From Owenia fusiformis (lineage: Eukaryota; Annelida; Polychaeta; Sabellida; Oweniidae): DNA of 64,000 nt. The notes beneath the pieces were generated by a model that did no database searches, was not told the origin of the DNA, and was given only the letters and a program-made list of their open reading frames with translations. This document shows, piece after piece, positions 34,001-49,000 of this stretch. Positions within the stretch are counted from its first letter, which is position 1. Every line of letters starts with the position of its first letter. The stretch covers positions 33,102,166 to 33,166,165 of the forward strand of contig CAIIXF020000011.1 of assembly GCA_903813345.2 (NCBI GenBank), in the 5' to 3' direction. Position numbers and translations under genes: made by a program.

Positions 34001-37000
34001 TAATACATATACGATTTATAGGCAAACCATTTTACAATGTTTTACTGTATAACATGTATTAAATCCGGGTGCTTTATTTTCCGAATTGGATTAAAATTGT
34101 TATTGCCGAATAAAAGTTTGCCGACCTGACACCCCTAATGTAAAGTCAAATAAAATATTGCCGACCTGACACCCCTTCAATAATCGACTCAGAAAACCTG
34201 ACATCCATAATGATATAGATTATGAGTGATAGTTTGAGTAATTCCCGCGTTTGATAGACTCAGAATTAATACCCAGATTAAAAACTTTTAGTACAGGGAT
34301 TAAAACTTTAAATACTGGGATTTCCAAAGCACTTGGATACGATTATATCTTCTTACTTTTTAACTTTTTAACATGACAATCCATTTAATATTTTATAGAC
34401 ATTTTACTGCATGCATTTAACTGCAACATTTTTATTATTAAAAAAACTTCAAATCTATCGTATTTTATTCATGAGTTTTGTTAAAGTATTGTAAGTTGAT
34501 ACTCGTGAGAAGATTACAATAAGTTGACACTCGAATCGCCCACTAAAATCGATCTTCAATTACTCAATTATATTTCCGAATTTTATGTTGCTGTTTCTGT
34601 TTTACATTCGGCAATCGGCAACTTTATATCCACGGCAATATTTCATGTTATACAGTATGTGTTGATTTCAGTTTTTACAAGCAGCAAATGACCATTCAAA
34701 AGATACCACTTTCCATACGTTTGAAAAACATCACAATTTAATATCATACAGGGGAAGCTTTTGCCAAGGGGGAGCATTTTGACAGTTTTGGCTGAAAAAT
34801 CATCCGAAAAATGCTTAGAATTGTGAAAAACTGCATGCTTTTGAAAGAATTTCTGGCCAGGGCAGCAACGGCTAACTCCGCCCACCCCCTGGATATGGGC
34901 CTGGTAAATAATCTTTTCAGAACATATATCTTTACAGTGCTACAATATTGCTATGAATCCATTAATTATTTCCAGTAGTTTTATTGAAGTATTGGAAATA
35001 GGGGAGATATATCAAATAAAATGCAGAATGCCATATACATGTACCCTCATATCTGGCATTTAGTATGTTAATTTAATTAATACTCAGCAGGTGTAAGATG
35101 CACAAATAATTTAAAATCAAAATTAACATTATGAGATGTTCTATTTATCATTTTATCACATAATTCACCTATTAAATAAAATGATGCATTTCAAAATAAA
35201 CATTCATAGTTTATCTGGACCAGTCTGTGGAAAAATTGGAATATTTTCCATGTAGTGCATACACATGCAGATATTGCTTTTTTCCACACTTGAAAAACCC
35301 AAGATCATTGCCTGTATTAAAGTACATCACTAATCTCCCATTGTCTCCTGATTTTTTCCACACCCTCTCAAGAAGTTGAGTATATTTTGTCATTTGAGAC
35401 ATCTCCTTCAGGAGAATTTGGTAAACACACTGTGCATTTATTGGAGAGAATATGGTAAGCTAATATTTAAGCATTGCATATAAGGTGTAGTACTTACAAT
35501 TTCAGTGACTTTATTGAAGTTGTTGTAGGCAAGAGAGAACATTTGTATTGAACTCTGCATATTACTGCCAACAAATATTGCCTTTTTCTCTACCTGCAAA
35601 ACATAAGTGAAATAATAAAAAAAAATAATAAAAAAATAAAAAAAAATAAGTGAAATAATATAACAAGAAATATAATAGCTCTCGCTGTTCTTTCATGCAG
35701 CCCATTGACTCATCTATCCACCTAAGCCACTGGCACTTAGAATAACACAACTCAGAAAAATGTCACCACCTGCCATTTGTTACAGACTATGACTGCTGCC
35801 CGCTGTATGCCAAACACCATCCACAAAAAAGATGGAGACTATAGCAATATGTCACTTGTGGTGGTGACATAATAACTAATCAGTTAAACAGTTACATGGG
35901 AATATAGAACACACTATTCAATGCAAATTGAGAATAAATTACAGTACTACAGATTAAAAATTATCATCCAGGTATCATCTACTTACATCATAAAGTAACA
36001 AATTAGGTGTGATAATCCCTTTAAGGGTGACACTGGATAACTTGACAGGGTCATGGGTCCCAGGTTTGTTAGTCCCCTCTAAGGCAACAAGGACCATCTG
36101 TGAAGAGTCTGTCACACTCTGGGGAGGACTTTGAAGCTGGAAGATGTTTGTAGTCTGATGCTGCTGGGATTTGATGATATCATGAGAGTCTGTATTTTCT
36201 CCATAGCCACTATCAACCTCGGATGAGGATATATCTATAAAGGAGAGATTAAGGGATAACAAGTTTTGGGTATTTACATGTACTCAAGATATTCCAGCCA
36301 TCATACGCCATCTATTAGTCACAGGTTTGACAATGACCTCCATGAGTGAGATCTCCTGTATGCACATTGAGTACTTTAACATGTAATGTCACCATAATCT
36401 GCCAAATATTTCAATTAAAAAGTTTATTATTAAAACAATCAACAGAATTGCAAATTGAGAAAGTTACTTTCAGAATGAGAAAATGATTAACCACATTCAA
36501 GATTAGATTAAACAAGTTCATAGTGCAATTGTTTCAAACTTTATGAAGGTTACATTGTCCCTATAAAATTACATAACCTAAAATGTCATTCCTGCACATG
36601 CCTTGCAAGATACTCTGACTGTGTCTACAGCCAGGTGGTTGGAGCTCCAATAACAAGCTAAAAGGTTATACCATGTTATATTTTTGAACATTACATGGGA
36701 TCTCCTGAACAAATAACTCATCCATATCACATGTTATTCAACAAAATGGCAAAAGGTTTCAAAATTTGTTAAAGATATTGCATTCCAAACAGCAAATACC
36801 AACTGGTAAAACCAAAAAAAGGTGGTGTTGGCTTCACTTCTTAATGTTCACATAAAATGGTAGATCACAAGTACAAATCCAATTATATGGTCCAAACTGT
36901 AAAGAGTTAAAAATGCAAGCTGATGTTTCATCATTAATCATATGTACTATTTCATCCTCTACCTGGTATTTGAAATATGTCCTGCTGTTGTCTGCACAGT

Positions 37001-40000
37001 GTTTCTAAAGGCAACTCCACTGTACAGAGGAGACCTCCACCAGATATGGGCACCATGGTACTAATCTGTCCATCCACACTGAAAAATCAATGAATACCTT
37101 ATGTTATAGTATTTCCAAGACAGCTCCAATATTGATATATAAATCAAGGTCAACAGCTAATAGCCTGAAAAGAAAAACCAAAAGAAAATGTATGCAATTT
37201 CTCAACTTATTTCATTCAAATCATGAAGAATTGTTATGGCCTGAAAGGAGTTGTCAACTGAAAAATCTCCCTAAAAAGTCAGTTGAGTTTGGACAGTGAA
37301 CTCAGTGGCATTTCACCAGCAGAGTCTCCTGATAGATGCATTATAGATGAGAATGTATGAAAACTAGAATACTGTATTAAACAGGGATGCCACAAGACAT
37401 CGACATATCAATATCTCAGGCTGGTTTAATTGCAAAACACGCACACTTGTAAGTATACACATCATCAAATTTGAAAAGGTTTAGTTTGATTTTAAATTTG
37501 ATTACATAATATATATGCCTTGAAATTACCAGTAGGGACTCAAAGAATAGATGAATATTGAAATATATGTACTTATGAATTTATTACATAATTTAACATA
37601 GTTCTTTAAAGTCTTACTTACCCAGGTATCTTCCACAGCACCATTGCATTATCACTGATTGATTTGTCAATATCAGTCCATTTGTAAATCTACAATTGCA
37701 ATTAATCAAATGAAAATTACATGAAATATATCTCATATGTACACATATGTATACATGCTATGTAATATTATAAGATGAGCTATCTAATCCATTAGTAAAA
37801 AACAGCACCATGGGAGTGGGAAAAATTAGACCTAACAAAACAATGATAAAGGAGATACAGATCATGCAAAATATGACATAATTCCCCAACTTACAATGAC
37901 ATAAGACCTGACACTCTGTGATCCTCTGTGTGACACCTTGCTAGGAGTCTAAAATTACACTGACACATTAATATCTTGTATCTACCTACATTAAACCTGC
38001 ACCATTATAATATCCTACATGCTTGGAACAGACACTGCTATCAAACTACATGTACAACCATTTTGGTCATAAAAAGAAGAAGCCGGGGAAGGTAAGAGTT
38101 AATTGATGGACATCCTGTTTGAAACAACTTGCAAGGGTGGCCTATGGTCTCTACATAAAATCTGACCGATGTACATGTATACCTTATATCTAATCAGTCT
38201 ACAACAATTAATAACATTAACAGCCTTATACTATAGAGACATGCTCAGAAAACATTAAACCGTCACACTGTAATCAGCTCTCTAATACAAATGGTATTAG
38301 AGGGGAAGGGGTAATAGGGTACCTTTTTGTAATGCAATGCTAGGGATCTACGATAACACTCAATAGTTATTATACTGCCAAATCTGACATATGTGATATT
38401 ATAGCGTGCTTAGAAATGGATGAGAGGTAACAAAAATGTTTGTAAATCAAGGTTTAAATGATCAAAAATGTTTTCAAAAAATTAATGAACATTTATATGC
38501 AAAGACATGCACATTTACCGAAGGGAGGGGCCTTATACTATACTTGTGAATAAACAATCTAACAGTCACTAATTATTCTGAGTGGGTTTGTTAATATAAG
38601 AACAATCTAGTATTTAGCTATATTTGTACAATACTGTATATATAAGCTTTAAATAAAACGCATTGGTTACTATGGTAACTACTGGAGAATTTCGCAAAGC
38701 GAATCTTCACATATTTAGCTGATGGCAAACAAATATCAATTATAAAGTAGACATCTTTCAAATACTGTATTATAATCCAATAACCAAAATTTGTTTTAGA
38801 CTTTTTTAAAAAAAGGTTGGAGGTTGGCTAGTTGGGTCTAAGAAAGTTAAATGTTGGGTCTTTGAATTTCCTCGAATTTTAACTATGACTTGAGCTTAAT
38901 GAAGTACATGTATTACGCCTGAGATCTAGTATTTCCTTACCATTAAATCAGTTCCTACTCCTATGACGAGGGTCTGTCCATCATCACTCCATGTTCCGCA
39001 TGTTATCTTACCACTGGAAAAACACATCATCTATCAATTCAATGTTACATCATTTTTGTAGCAAATGAATTAAATGACACTTAAAAATACAAAATTCTTT
39101 AAGTCAGCAATACATATACCAGAAAAAATTCTTAAGAAACAGATAATGATCCAAAACTGAAATATATTTTTAAGATATACTAGTTGAAAGTGCTGTCTGA
39201 AAATTTTATGATACTTAACTTCTTTGGGATACCTTTACTTGTTTGCAAAATAATGATGTGTAAAAAATCCATATTATTTATTCTACCCTAACTTGTGGTG
39301 TTATCCTAAGATCACAGAGATACTTTATTATGTAAACATTGTTTATTTAACAACCTTCAAGACAAAATCATTCCCATGACAAGTTTAACTATTCATTTAC
39401 TTAATTAAGACAAGGATTTCAAATTGCAGTAATTAAAATATTTCGATTCTAATATATGACAATGCAATTTATTTGATGGTCCAAAATGTCATGTAATATG
39501 CTCATGTCAGTTTTTATAGTTTGATAATTGAACAATTACAATGTTTTATGACATGTAGAAAAGTTCAATATTTTGCAAGCGACATGTTATTATATTGTCA
39601 TTTTCAAATAATTAGCATTTTATCAAAACGCATACGTTCAAATGAGTGTACAGATCCTATAGGAGTGTATTATAAAAATTTATATTTAACATTGAGCAAT
39701 TTCCTCTGGGTATTAGAAATTCACTCTTAAAAATCCTGGATCTGTGACACCCGGAATGATTACAATTCTGCTCTCATTTACCTTTGTACCACAGGGAGGG
39801 CAAAACTTCCTTTATTGTTCAAGTGGTTGAAATAGAAACTGCACTGGGTGGAGTTGAGAATACATAGGATATCTCTGTCTGGGTTCCACAGACATCCTAT
39901 AAGTAAATCACATGGACACAATTAGAGTTTTAGTTTGTCAATTTTGAGTACAGGTAATATAATTTACATGTATTTTCTTGAGATATGCATGGAAAAACTG

Positions 40001-43000
40001 GAGGAGTTGGGAAAACAAGGCAGAAATCTAATCAAAATGTTAACTAAAGGGCATAACAGGTTACTAACATGAACTAAGAAGCATTTAGCTGTTTAATTCA
40101 TAAAAGCCTGCATGAAATCTTACGTGAAATTTCTGAATAACTTACATTATTAAATGGAAATTGGATTATAGTAAAGTAATTTACTTTACTTCTGTTGTCA
40201 AACATTTTGCTCAAAATTAGTATTTACAATTAGAATGCCATTTCACGCTGAATTTAACTCAAAATTACATATGAATATATATCCAATTTGCAGACTTTAA
40301 AGTATTGACACAAAACAAAGTAGAACTTCAGGCTGGAATTTTAATCTCTACTTTATGTATTATATTACACATAAAGTACATTTGAATACATTTTCGTTAA
40401 ATAGGAGTTTTATAGTTGAGCAGACTCAACTGGGATAGTAAATATCTAAAAAATACCAGTTTACTGAGAAACTGGGTGTAAAGTATAAAAAATAAATTTC
40501 AAAACTCATTAAAGGACAGTAAAATGCATCAAACGTTCACACAAACTACATAAAATTCATGAAAATAAAATTTGAAATCTGGGACAGTTCATTACCTCCT
40601 TACCTTGTAGTATTGGTGAAGCATTTATTTTTCTGACTTGTTTGAACTTAAGCTGAGGTGTTAAACCCCCTACCCTCCATATAGAGACAGTCTCAGAATG
40701 TACAACACACAGGAAACAGTAATCTCCCTCAAGGTCAGCGCTCCAGTGTAAGCTCCGGATCTTACTAAAGACAAAAAAAACATTTAATAAAAAAATGAAT
40801 TAAAGCATTTATCCTAAGATTTAATGTAAATTATCAAGTTTCATGGAGTTTTTAAACGAACTATTGGTCATTTGATGCTTTCATGACATATTTGAGTTAA
40901 CAACAAGGATTATCAATGTGACATTCTTTGCAGTCTTGTGAAGATTAAAAATTATTGGCATCCTAATGGCATTATTGACAATCCTTCTTGTTATTTTTCT
41001 CATATAAACCTTGTCAAAATCAGAATACCAGAGGTTTTATTATTGACTGTGGACAGTCAAAAGTTATAATAACATCACTATATGCTTTTAAAGATAACTC
41101 AATGTTTTATTCAAATCTACTAAAATTAACATTCAGGTTAATAAGCCCAAGGTGAGCTGGGTAAAATTGTTATTATATTTTTTCATATTATTTGTTGAAT
41201 TGTAAGACTGACTACTATAAATGAAAAATTACTAAGCTAAAACTAAACTATTAAGAATTTGTTGTTCCAGGTTCAATTCCTGGTTTGGGCAGCAATACTT
41301 AAAGTATTTTTATAAATTCAAAGTGAGACTCTGTGTGTGTGACTGAGTGAGTGAGTTGCATACATCTCATACAAAGAGCTGTCACAGCGATGTGTCCTGG
41401 TATGTCTAAATATCAGAACATATAATGAACACAGTGTTCCTTTATAGGATAATACAATACAATACAATTCAATACAATACAACAATACAATAAAGAGTAG
41501 ATTTCAGATTAACTAAACCAACCATTTAGCTATGTCAAAATGACACATAAAATAGCTTTCAAAACAAAAACACCAAATATCAGAAGCATTAAATCACATT
41601 CATTACAATTTCATATGACATGAGTGATAAAAATATGCTTTGACATTTCTGATTTCTTTGAATAAAGCAAAGGTTAACAACTCTGTTAACTTTACACTCA
41701 TCAGCCATTTCATTCTTAACTCGTGAATCACTTAAATACTGTCCTATTTGTGGATGTGGTTTCAAATTTAAAAAACTCAATAAATAGTGATTAAATGACA
41801 CCAGTGGAATACACATGTGTCTGAATACTGGCTATATGCTTTTGAATAAGACAAATTTCTGCTTTTATGTTCAGCTTTTTAACAACACATATTGGAAATA
41901 TATGTTGATATGTTCAAACATTTGAGGGTGCAATTGTATTTCAAGTGTTCATAACTCTAGTTAAGTATTTGGCTTGCCAAGCATCTCTATGTTATACATT
42001 TAAGGTAGATGTGTGATAACAAATATAGCCTCGTTTCACTTTTATATGGAAATACATGTTACCTTGAAAACACCTGTAGCTGATATGTAATTACAACGGT
42101 ATACAGTAAAACGTTTAAAGTTAAACACATTTGTAAGTAGAACACCTCTCCACACAGTGTAACACTTTTCAAAGTCCTGTTACAAAAATAGAACACCTCC
42201 GCACAGTGTAGCGCTTTCCAAAGCCCTATTCCAAAAATGAAACTTTCCAAAGTGGAATACCTCCTTAAATAGAACACTCACACACAGTGTAACACTTTTC
42301 AAAGTCCTGTTAAAAAATAGAACACCTCCACACAGTGCAACACTTTCCAAAGTCCTTTTCCAAAAATGAAACTTTCCAAAGTAGTCTCCTTAAATAGAAC
42401 ACCCACACACAGTGTAACACTTTTCAAAGTCCTGTTACAAAAATTAACCTCTCTTAACGGAACATCTCCAATGGGAGGTAGCAAAGGCGTTTAACTAATG
42501 CAAGTTTAACTGTCCATCTAACATGTTCTATTGTACATGTTTAACATGTAATTAAGGAAATTAAAATGCTGTTGATGTTTCAAAAGGAATGATAGGTAAC
42601 ACACACACACATAGTGGATGATGTATTATCAGGTTTATGACATACAACAGTACTGATTTAAGAAAAAACCTAAACATTTTATATTTATTAGTGATGACCA
42701 TGGGGTGTTTGCCCCAAAACTGAGAAAATCAAAGAAATGGAAAAAGAGTGGTATCTTTTTGAACACGCGTTTCTCTTAAACCAGTCATCAAAACATTCTG
42801 AAAATTTTAAACATCATCAATTTAATGGCCATCTTTTGGGTGGTAACATTATAATTTGAAATATATTCACAAACTTTATATTGTTTTTGAAAACAAATAA
42901 GATACTTCTTTTGTTCTTGGTATCATATGTTCGGATTGCGGAATGAAATGAAACATCTATCTGAACCTCATTGGAACAAAACAACATGAACACAACATGT

Positions 43001-46000
43001 TTAGGTCTCTCAATATTGTAATTGTACAAAGGAAAGTTTGGTTGATTTTAAAAAAGTATTTTGTTAATGAAATAAAAGGTTTATCTTTATTTTCATCTAT
43101 TTTGGGGGGTTTTGTTTTAAGTTTTTGCATACTTTTTGTAAAATCAATCAAGTAGTTGTATAACTATAATATTGAGAGGTCTAAGAAAAATGTTGTACTC
43201 GTATATGCTATTTTGTTCCAACAAGGTTTGGAAAGACATTTTATTTCATTCTCAAGAATTGGTAAAAAGGAACAAAAAACAATTGCACTGAAAAACAAAA
43301 AATGTTAACAAATACAGTTATATAAAATTGTTGCCAATCAGTCAACATTACATAAAACACCGTGTTTTTTACAGAATGTTTTCAATAATTGGTTTAAGAG
43401 AAAAACATTTTTGAATTCAGTTCACCATATCGATACCTATCCTTTGCCTCAATGACCAAAAGTTTACAAATGATCTCAACACAGAGAGTTAAATGCATCC
43501 TACTTAAAAAGGCCCATGAAATATCTTTCCTTGATATTATATAAGATCCCACTTGCTTAATTGCTGCTTTATATGTTGTTATAAAAGTCTTACTCAAATT
43601 CTCCAAGTTTTATAGAGTCCTCATTCTGTAGCACACCACTGATTATCTTGACTGGAGCCAAATAGATACATCTCCCATCTGTCCATGATAGGCCATGCTT
43701 TCTGTGGACAGCTACAATACAAGAAACAATATTATATAAATGGACTTTCATACACATTCAGAAAAGATGACAATAAAGAAATAGATATATCTCCCATCTG
43801 TCCATGATAGGCCACGCTTTCTGTGGACAGCTACAATACAAGAAACAATATTATATAAATGGACTTTCATACACATTCAGAAAATATTACAATTAGGCAT
43901 TGTGCTAATTTGAGGCCCTCGCAGTTGATCATACTTTTGAAGGGTCACCAATGCCAGAACAGGTCTGACAAAGAAAAAAATGCTTTCTCTCATCAATTGA
44001 ATGTCGTACCCTGCACGCAGTTTTAACTTACTAAGACGAAGCCAAGTCGAACAAATGCAAAGGATATACATGTTGAGAAGTAAATCTTGCATGTTCATCA
44101 TTTGTTTCAAAATATGAATTCATTCTCAGTAATAATTAAGGTAGGTCTTGTAAGGTCACTTTTGTGCCTAAGATGACATGACTTAAATGGAAAATCTTTC
44201 TACTTTGCCAACCTTAATAAAGATTATATACATTTGCATAATATATAATGTATGAATGTAAAACAATGTAATAAAGTGTATATTCTCCAACTTAAGGACC
44301 AACCTTTATCGAAACACTGTATTATGTTGCAATGCATATATGCTACATTAATGGAATATGTTAATGTATTTGTACAAAGATTTTCAACCCTGACTAAATT
44401 AATGGATTATTATACAGTTTTGAAAACACTTGAGAGCCCTTGAGGGGAGTATATAAGACCTGGATTTTTAATATGTCTTTGGGACAATCCACAATACTTG
44501 AGAGTCTGCCATAATGTTATGTCATCTCTTGGGGCTAAGTATTAGAATGTATTGTAAATCTAACAGTTTTTATGATACTTTATTCATCTTGAGATTCCTA
44601 CCAAGGGAAGATAAGATATTGTACAGACATTTTATTTTACAGAAATCATATCTCAATCATATTTACACAACTGATAAGTGTTTGAAGTAAAGTGGCAAGT
44701 ATCTATTCCCAAAAGTGAAATCTCATAATGATTCCTTAAAGTTTGAAGAGAAAGGAAAGAGGTAAACCAATTATTAGTCAAACACTCAAACAGCCAGGGA
44801 GGTCTCTTTTGAATGGTCAAAATTAGCTAAGTTTTGGGTTTACCAAAAATTGGATTCTTGGCATATTCATAATTTTTTATGGAAATTGGTAAATTAAATC
44901 CCCCACTAACAAACATGCCTCTCCTATTTTAAAGCTGAAGATGAACACGATTTCCTCTGATAGGTGAAAAAGCTGAACACCCAAGCACAAGTTCAAGGTC
45001 AATATTTGAAATGCCAGAAAAATAAGACAAGAGACAAAAATTACTTGGCAAAGAATGATCAACACTATTATTTCATGGTTTGGTATAAGTGTGGGACATA
45101 CCCTGAGCAAACAGAATTTAAGATTACATACTATCATCAAATATTCCAGAAGATTATATCAATCAGCTTATATCCTCTTATTATCAAATACAAGGATATA
45201 TAGAGTTTCTTTTTTTCATTTACTGTACATTTCATGGGCAAAACTAGCTTTGAAACAGGTTAAGTAACTCCGGGAAGTAACTACCTTGCTAAAAGTTAAA
45301 ACAATTTTTTTGTTTAACTAAAGTATCCTCTTATCAAATTTTCCTCATATGGCCAAGTGCTTATTTTAGTCTGCCTTGCTTTTTTTTACAATACTAATAG
45401 TAATCCATCAGAGGAGAGGGGGCTTTTAACTGAAATGCTCATATTTCATATATTTTTATATCTTTAAATACCACATTTTTATTTCATGAGATATGTGAAG
45501 GGTTTACTGATATGAGTGGGTGGGCTATAAACATAACATTTTTAAGGTTAAGGTAATAAGTACATGTATTTAAACTTGTACATGCATTTGTATATTATTA
45601 AGTGTTACATCATCATTTTATTGTTTTATCTAATTATACACGTATATGGCAACTATGTGCATGTATGCAAATAAGTCCAGCTGGTTAATGCTTATCTCTT
45701 TCTATCTCACTTATTATGTATCATCAGGCCCGTAAGACACTTTTCTCCAAGGGGGGTGCGGTTTTTAGCTTACTAAAGAGAATATAAAATTGTCATTTTT
45801 TGCCGCGTAAATCAAATCGCGTAAGACAGAGGGGGGGGGGGGGTCAGTTATTCCCTATATTGGTTTGGAATTAACAAATGCATGCAACTTCCAAACGTTC
45901 CAATTGTTTTGTGGGGGTGTGAGGAGTGGTCCACTCCCCCTAGAAAATTTTACAGTTTTGAAAAGCTATTTGGTGCTTTCTGGGCACTTTCAAAGTGTAA

Positions 46001-49000
46001 GTTTCTAAGTAGTACGCCAATGCCACGGGAATAAGACTTGAGTGAATAAAAACGGAGCATTCAGGGGGTCTTGGGGTTCTCCCCCCAGGAAAATTTTGAA
46101 ATTTGGTTGTATTTGGAGCGAATTTGCAACCATCTGGTACGCCTGTGCGTTATGAGTCAATAAGAAAAATGTGATTTTTTTCAAATTCTTTTGGGGGTGT
46201 CAAAGAGGATGAGAGGGTGAAGTGGAGTGGGGTGCCAGTAGGGGAGCAAGGGGTTGTCCCCCAGAAACATTGACCATATCAAGGTGCTATTTGATGATGT
46301 CTGGGCACTTAAAAAATGTCTGAGACAATACATGAAATTCAGAATATTTTCTTTTGTTTTGTGGGGGATGTGAGGGGTGGCTAACTCTCCTAGAAAAGTT
46401 TACAATTTAAAGATGGTATTTGGTGCTTCTGGGCACTTTTAAAGTGTATTAGTCAATAAAAGCATTGAAAAACAATCATAATTTTATTTCAAATTTTGGG
46501 GGTGTCAAAGGGGGGATGGTGCCAGAGGGGGAGTTGGGGCTGGGGTGCCAGAGGGGGAGCAAGTGTTTGTCCCCCATATCAAAATTTACAATATCAAGGT
46601 GCTATTCGATGAAGTTTGGGCACTTTAAAAGTGTCTGTGCCTAAAAGTGCCTATTTCCCAAGAAAATTTTTCAATTTTAAGATGCTATTTGGTGCTTTCT
46701 GGGCACTTTCAAAGGGTATGAGTCAATTTTTTTTTTTTGGGGGGGGGGTGTTAAGGGAGGGGGCTGCCAGAGGAGGAGGTGGAGTGGGGATGCCAGAGGG
46801 CGAGTAAGTGTTAGTCTTCCATAATCATTAACTTTATCAAGAAGCTATTTGATGATGTCTGGGCAATTTAAAAGTGTCTGAGACAATACATAAAACAAAT
46901 TCAGAACTTTTCCATTGTTTTGTTTGGGGTGTGAGGGGTGGCCTACTCCCCCTAGAAAATTTTACAATTTTACGACGCTATTTGATGCTTTCTGGGCACT
47001 TTCAAAGTGTATGAGTCAATTAAAGAATTTGAGAAAATCACAATTTTGTTGGGGGGGGGTCAAGGGGGGGGGGGGCGCCAGAGGGGGGGGGGGGGTTATG
47101 CAAGTGCAAGAGGGGGAGTAAGTCCCCCAGAAACACTAACTACATCAAGGAGCTATTTGATGATATCTGAGCACTTTAAGTGTCTGAGACAAAACTCTAA
47201 AATAAATTTAGAACTTTTCCATAATGTTTTGTGGGGGGTGTGAGGGGTGGCCAATACCCCTAGAAAATTTTACAATTTTAAGATGCTATTTGGTGCTTTC
47301 TGGGTACTTTCAAAGTGTATGAGTCAATGAAAAAGAAATTTTCTTTTCAAAATTTTTTTTTCAAATTTATTTTGGGGGGTGACAAAGGGGGGTGCGGTCG
47401 CACCCATCGCACCCCCCCATCTGACGGCCCTGATCATACATGTTATTTTTCAATGTAGATGAAAATCAAGTAGGACCTGGGAATATATAAAAGATATATA
47501 TAAAGATATATAAAGATATATAATACAATCACATATGATTCAAAGTAATAGCACTTTTATTAAAATAACACATGTTGTTGCATAATTACTTGGCAATGAC
47601 CCTTTATGTAATGTTATATTTCCCAATCATGTTTGCCTTGTTAAAAGGACACATGTACAAAATAAGTACAGTTTTATCTTGGCTACATCCCCATAAGTTA
47701 CTTTTCACTAATAATTGCCTCTAGAAAGATGTATTTGTTGGCAACAATCAAATGTCAATTTTCACATGTCATAACATATTGTACAGAATAACTATCAAAT
47801 GTAGATAGCACCTTGAAATGTGAACACTTTTAGTTGCCTCTCAATGTGGACATCACTCAATATGACCATCACTCAATATGAACATCACTCAATATGAGAA
47901 CATCACTCAATATAGACATCACTCAATATGAACATCACTCAATATGGACATCACTCAATATGAACATCACTCAATATGAACATCACTCAATATGAACATC
48001 ACTCAATATGAACATCACTCAATATGAACATCACTCAATATGGACACCTCTCAATAGGACAATTTATAGTTAGCTGTTCCTGGCAGACTTCACTTTAGAG
48101 AGTTTTTACTGCACAGTTTGCATTTCTAATCTGTGATATTTCATTTGTTTATCTGTAAACAATTGAGGTTTTGTATTTACACCTTCCAAAGTGTAAAGAT
48201 TTTTTAATATGCTGTATGTAAAGTATAAAGTAAGAATCCCATTCATTATCAAACAATCAAGTTGCAAAAATAAATAAACCCAAGAACCCTGATATATGAG
48301 AAAAGAAATATTAATAAGCTACATTTTGAGTAGGTATCTCTTTTTCTATCTATGGGGATTCATAGGCATGACATGCAGCTGAAAGATTAGTTTATTTGAC
48401 AACTTTCCTTATCCCCCATCTTCTAGTTTTAAAGTTTAAGACTAATGTCACAAGAACATTATTCTGCTCATATTCTTCAGAGGCACTAAATCTTATATTC
48501 AAACATTAATTTAGTATCACATTAAGCAACTACATGTGATCAAATCACTCAAATGGCTTTCTTATAACAATGCCTTAATTGGTGCATCCAAAAATTAATG
48601 CTCTATTTTCAGATCAAAATATGAAGAATGTAATTAAATTATAAATGTTTACAGTCATCGATTTTTTGATTTCCACCTTTTGACAATTTCAGTGTTTTCA
48701 ATTGTTTCAATTAGTTCAATATTTCAATTGTTTCAACCATTTCAATCAGTTCAATCGTTTCAATTGTTTCAATCAGTTCAATTGTTTCAACAGTTTCAAT
48801 CAGTTCAATGCTTGCATCATTTCCTCCAATTCATAACTTGCATGATTTCAAGCACTTCAGGTGTGTCAGCAATTTCAATCAATATACCTTTGAAAATGAT
48901 ATTAAAGTTTTGCTGCTTGTGACTGTTTTAAGCATTTCAATCACATAACCAATTGAGGAAGAAGCAGTTCAATCAACTCGCTTAAAGCTATTTTCACTTT

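Noticed and set aside
41270-41300. tRNA-like T arm (GGTTCAATTCC)
   Set aside because: No acceptor stem, D arm or anticodon arm can be folded upstream; at most a SINE tail fragment.
45720-47437. Short Gly-rich ORFs in the G-run region (46616-47243)
   Set aside because: They come from poly-G runs in the tandem units of the transposon and have no protein-like composition.
48680-48922. 80-codon ORF rich in Phe/Gln/Ser
   Set aside because: It is a direct reading of the TTTCAATCAG low-complexity repeat.
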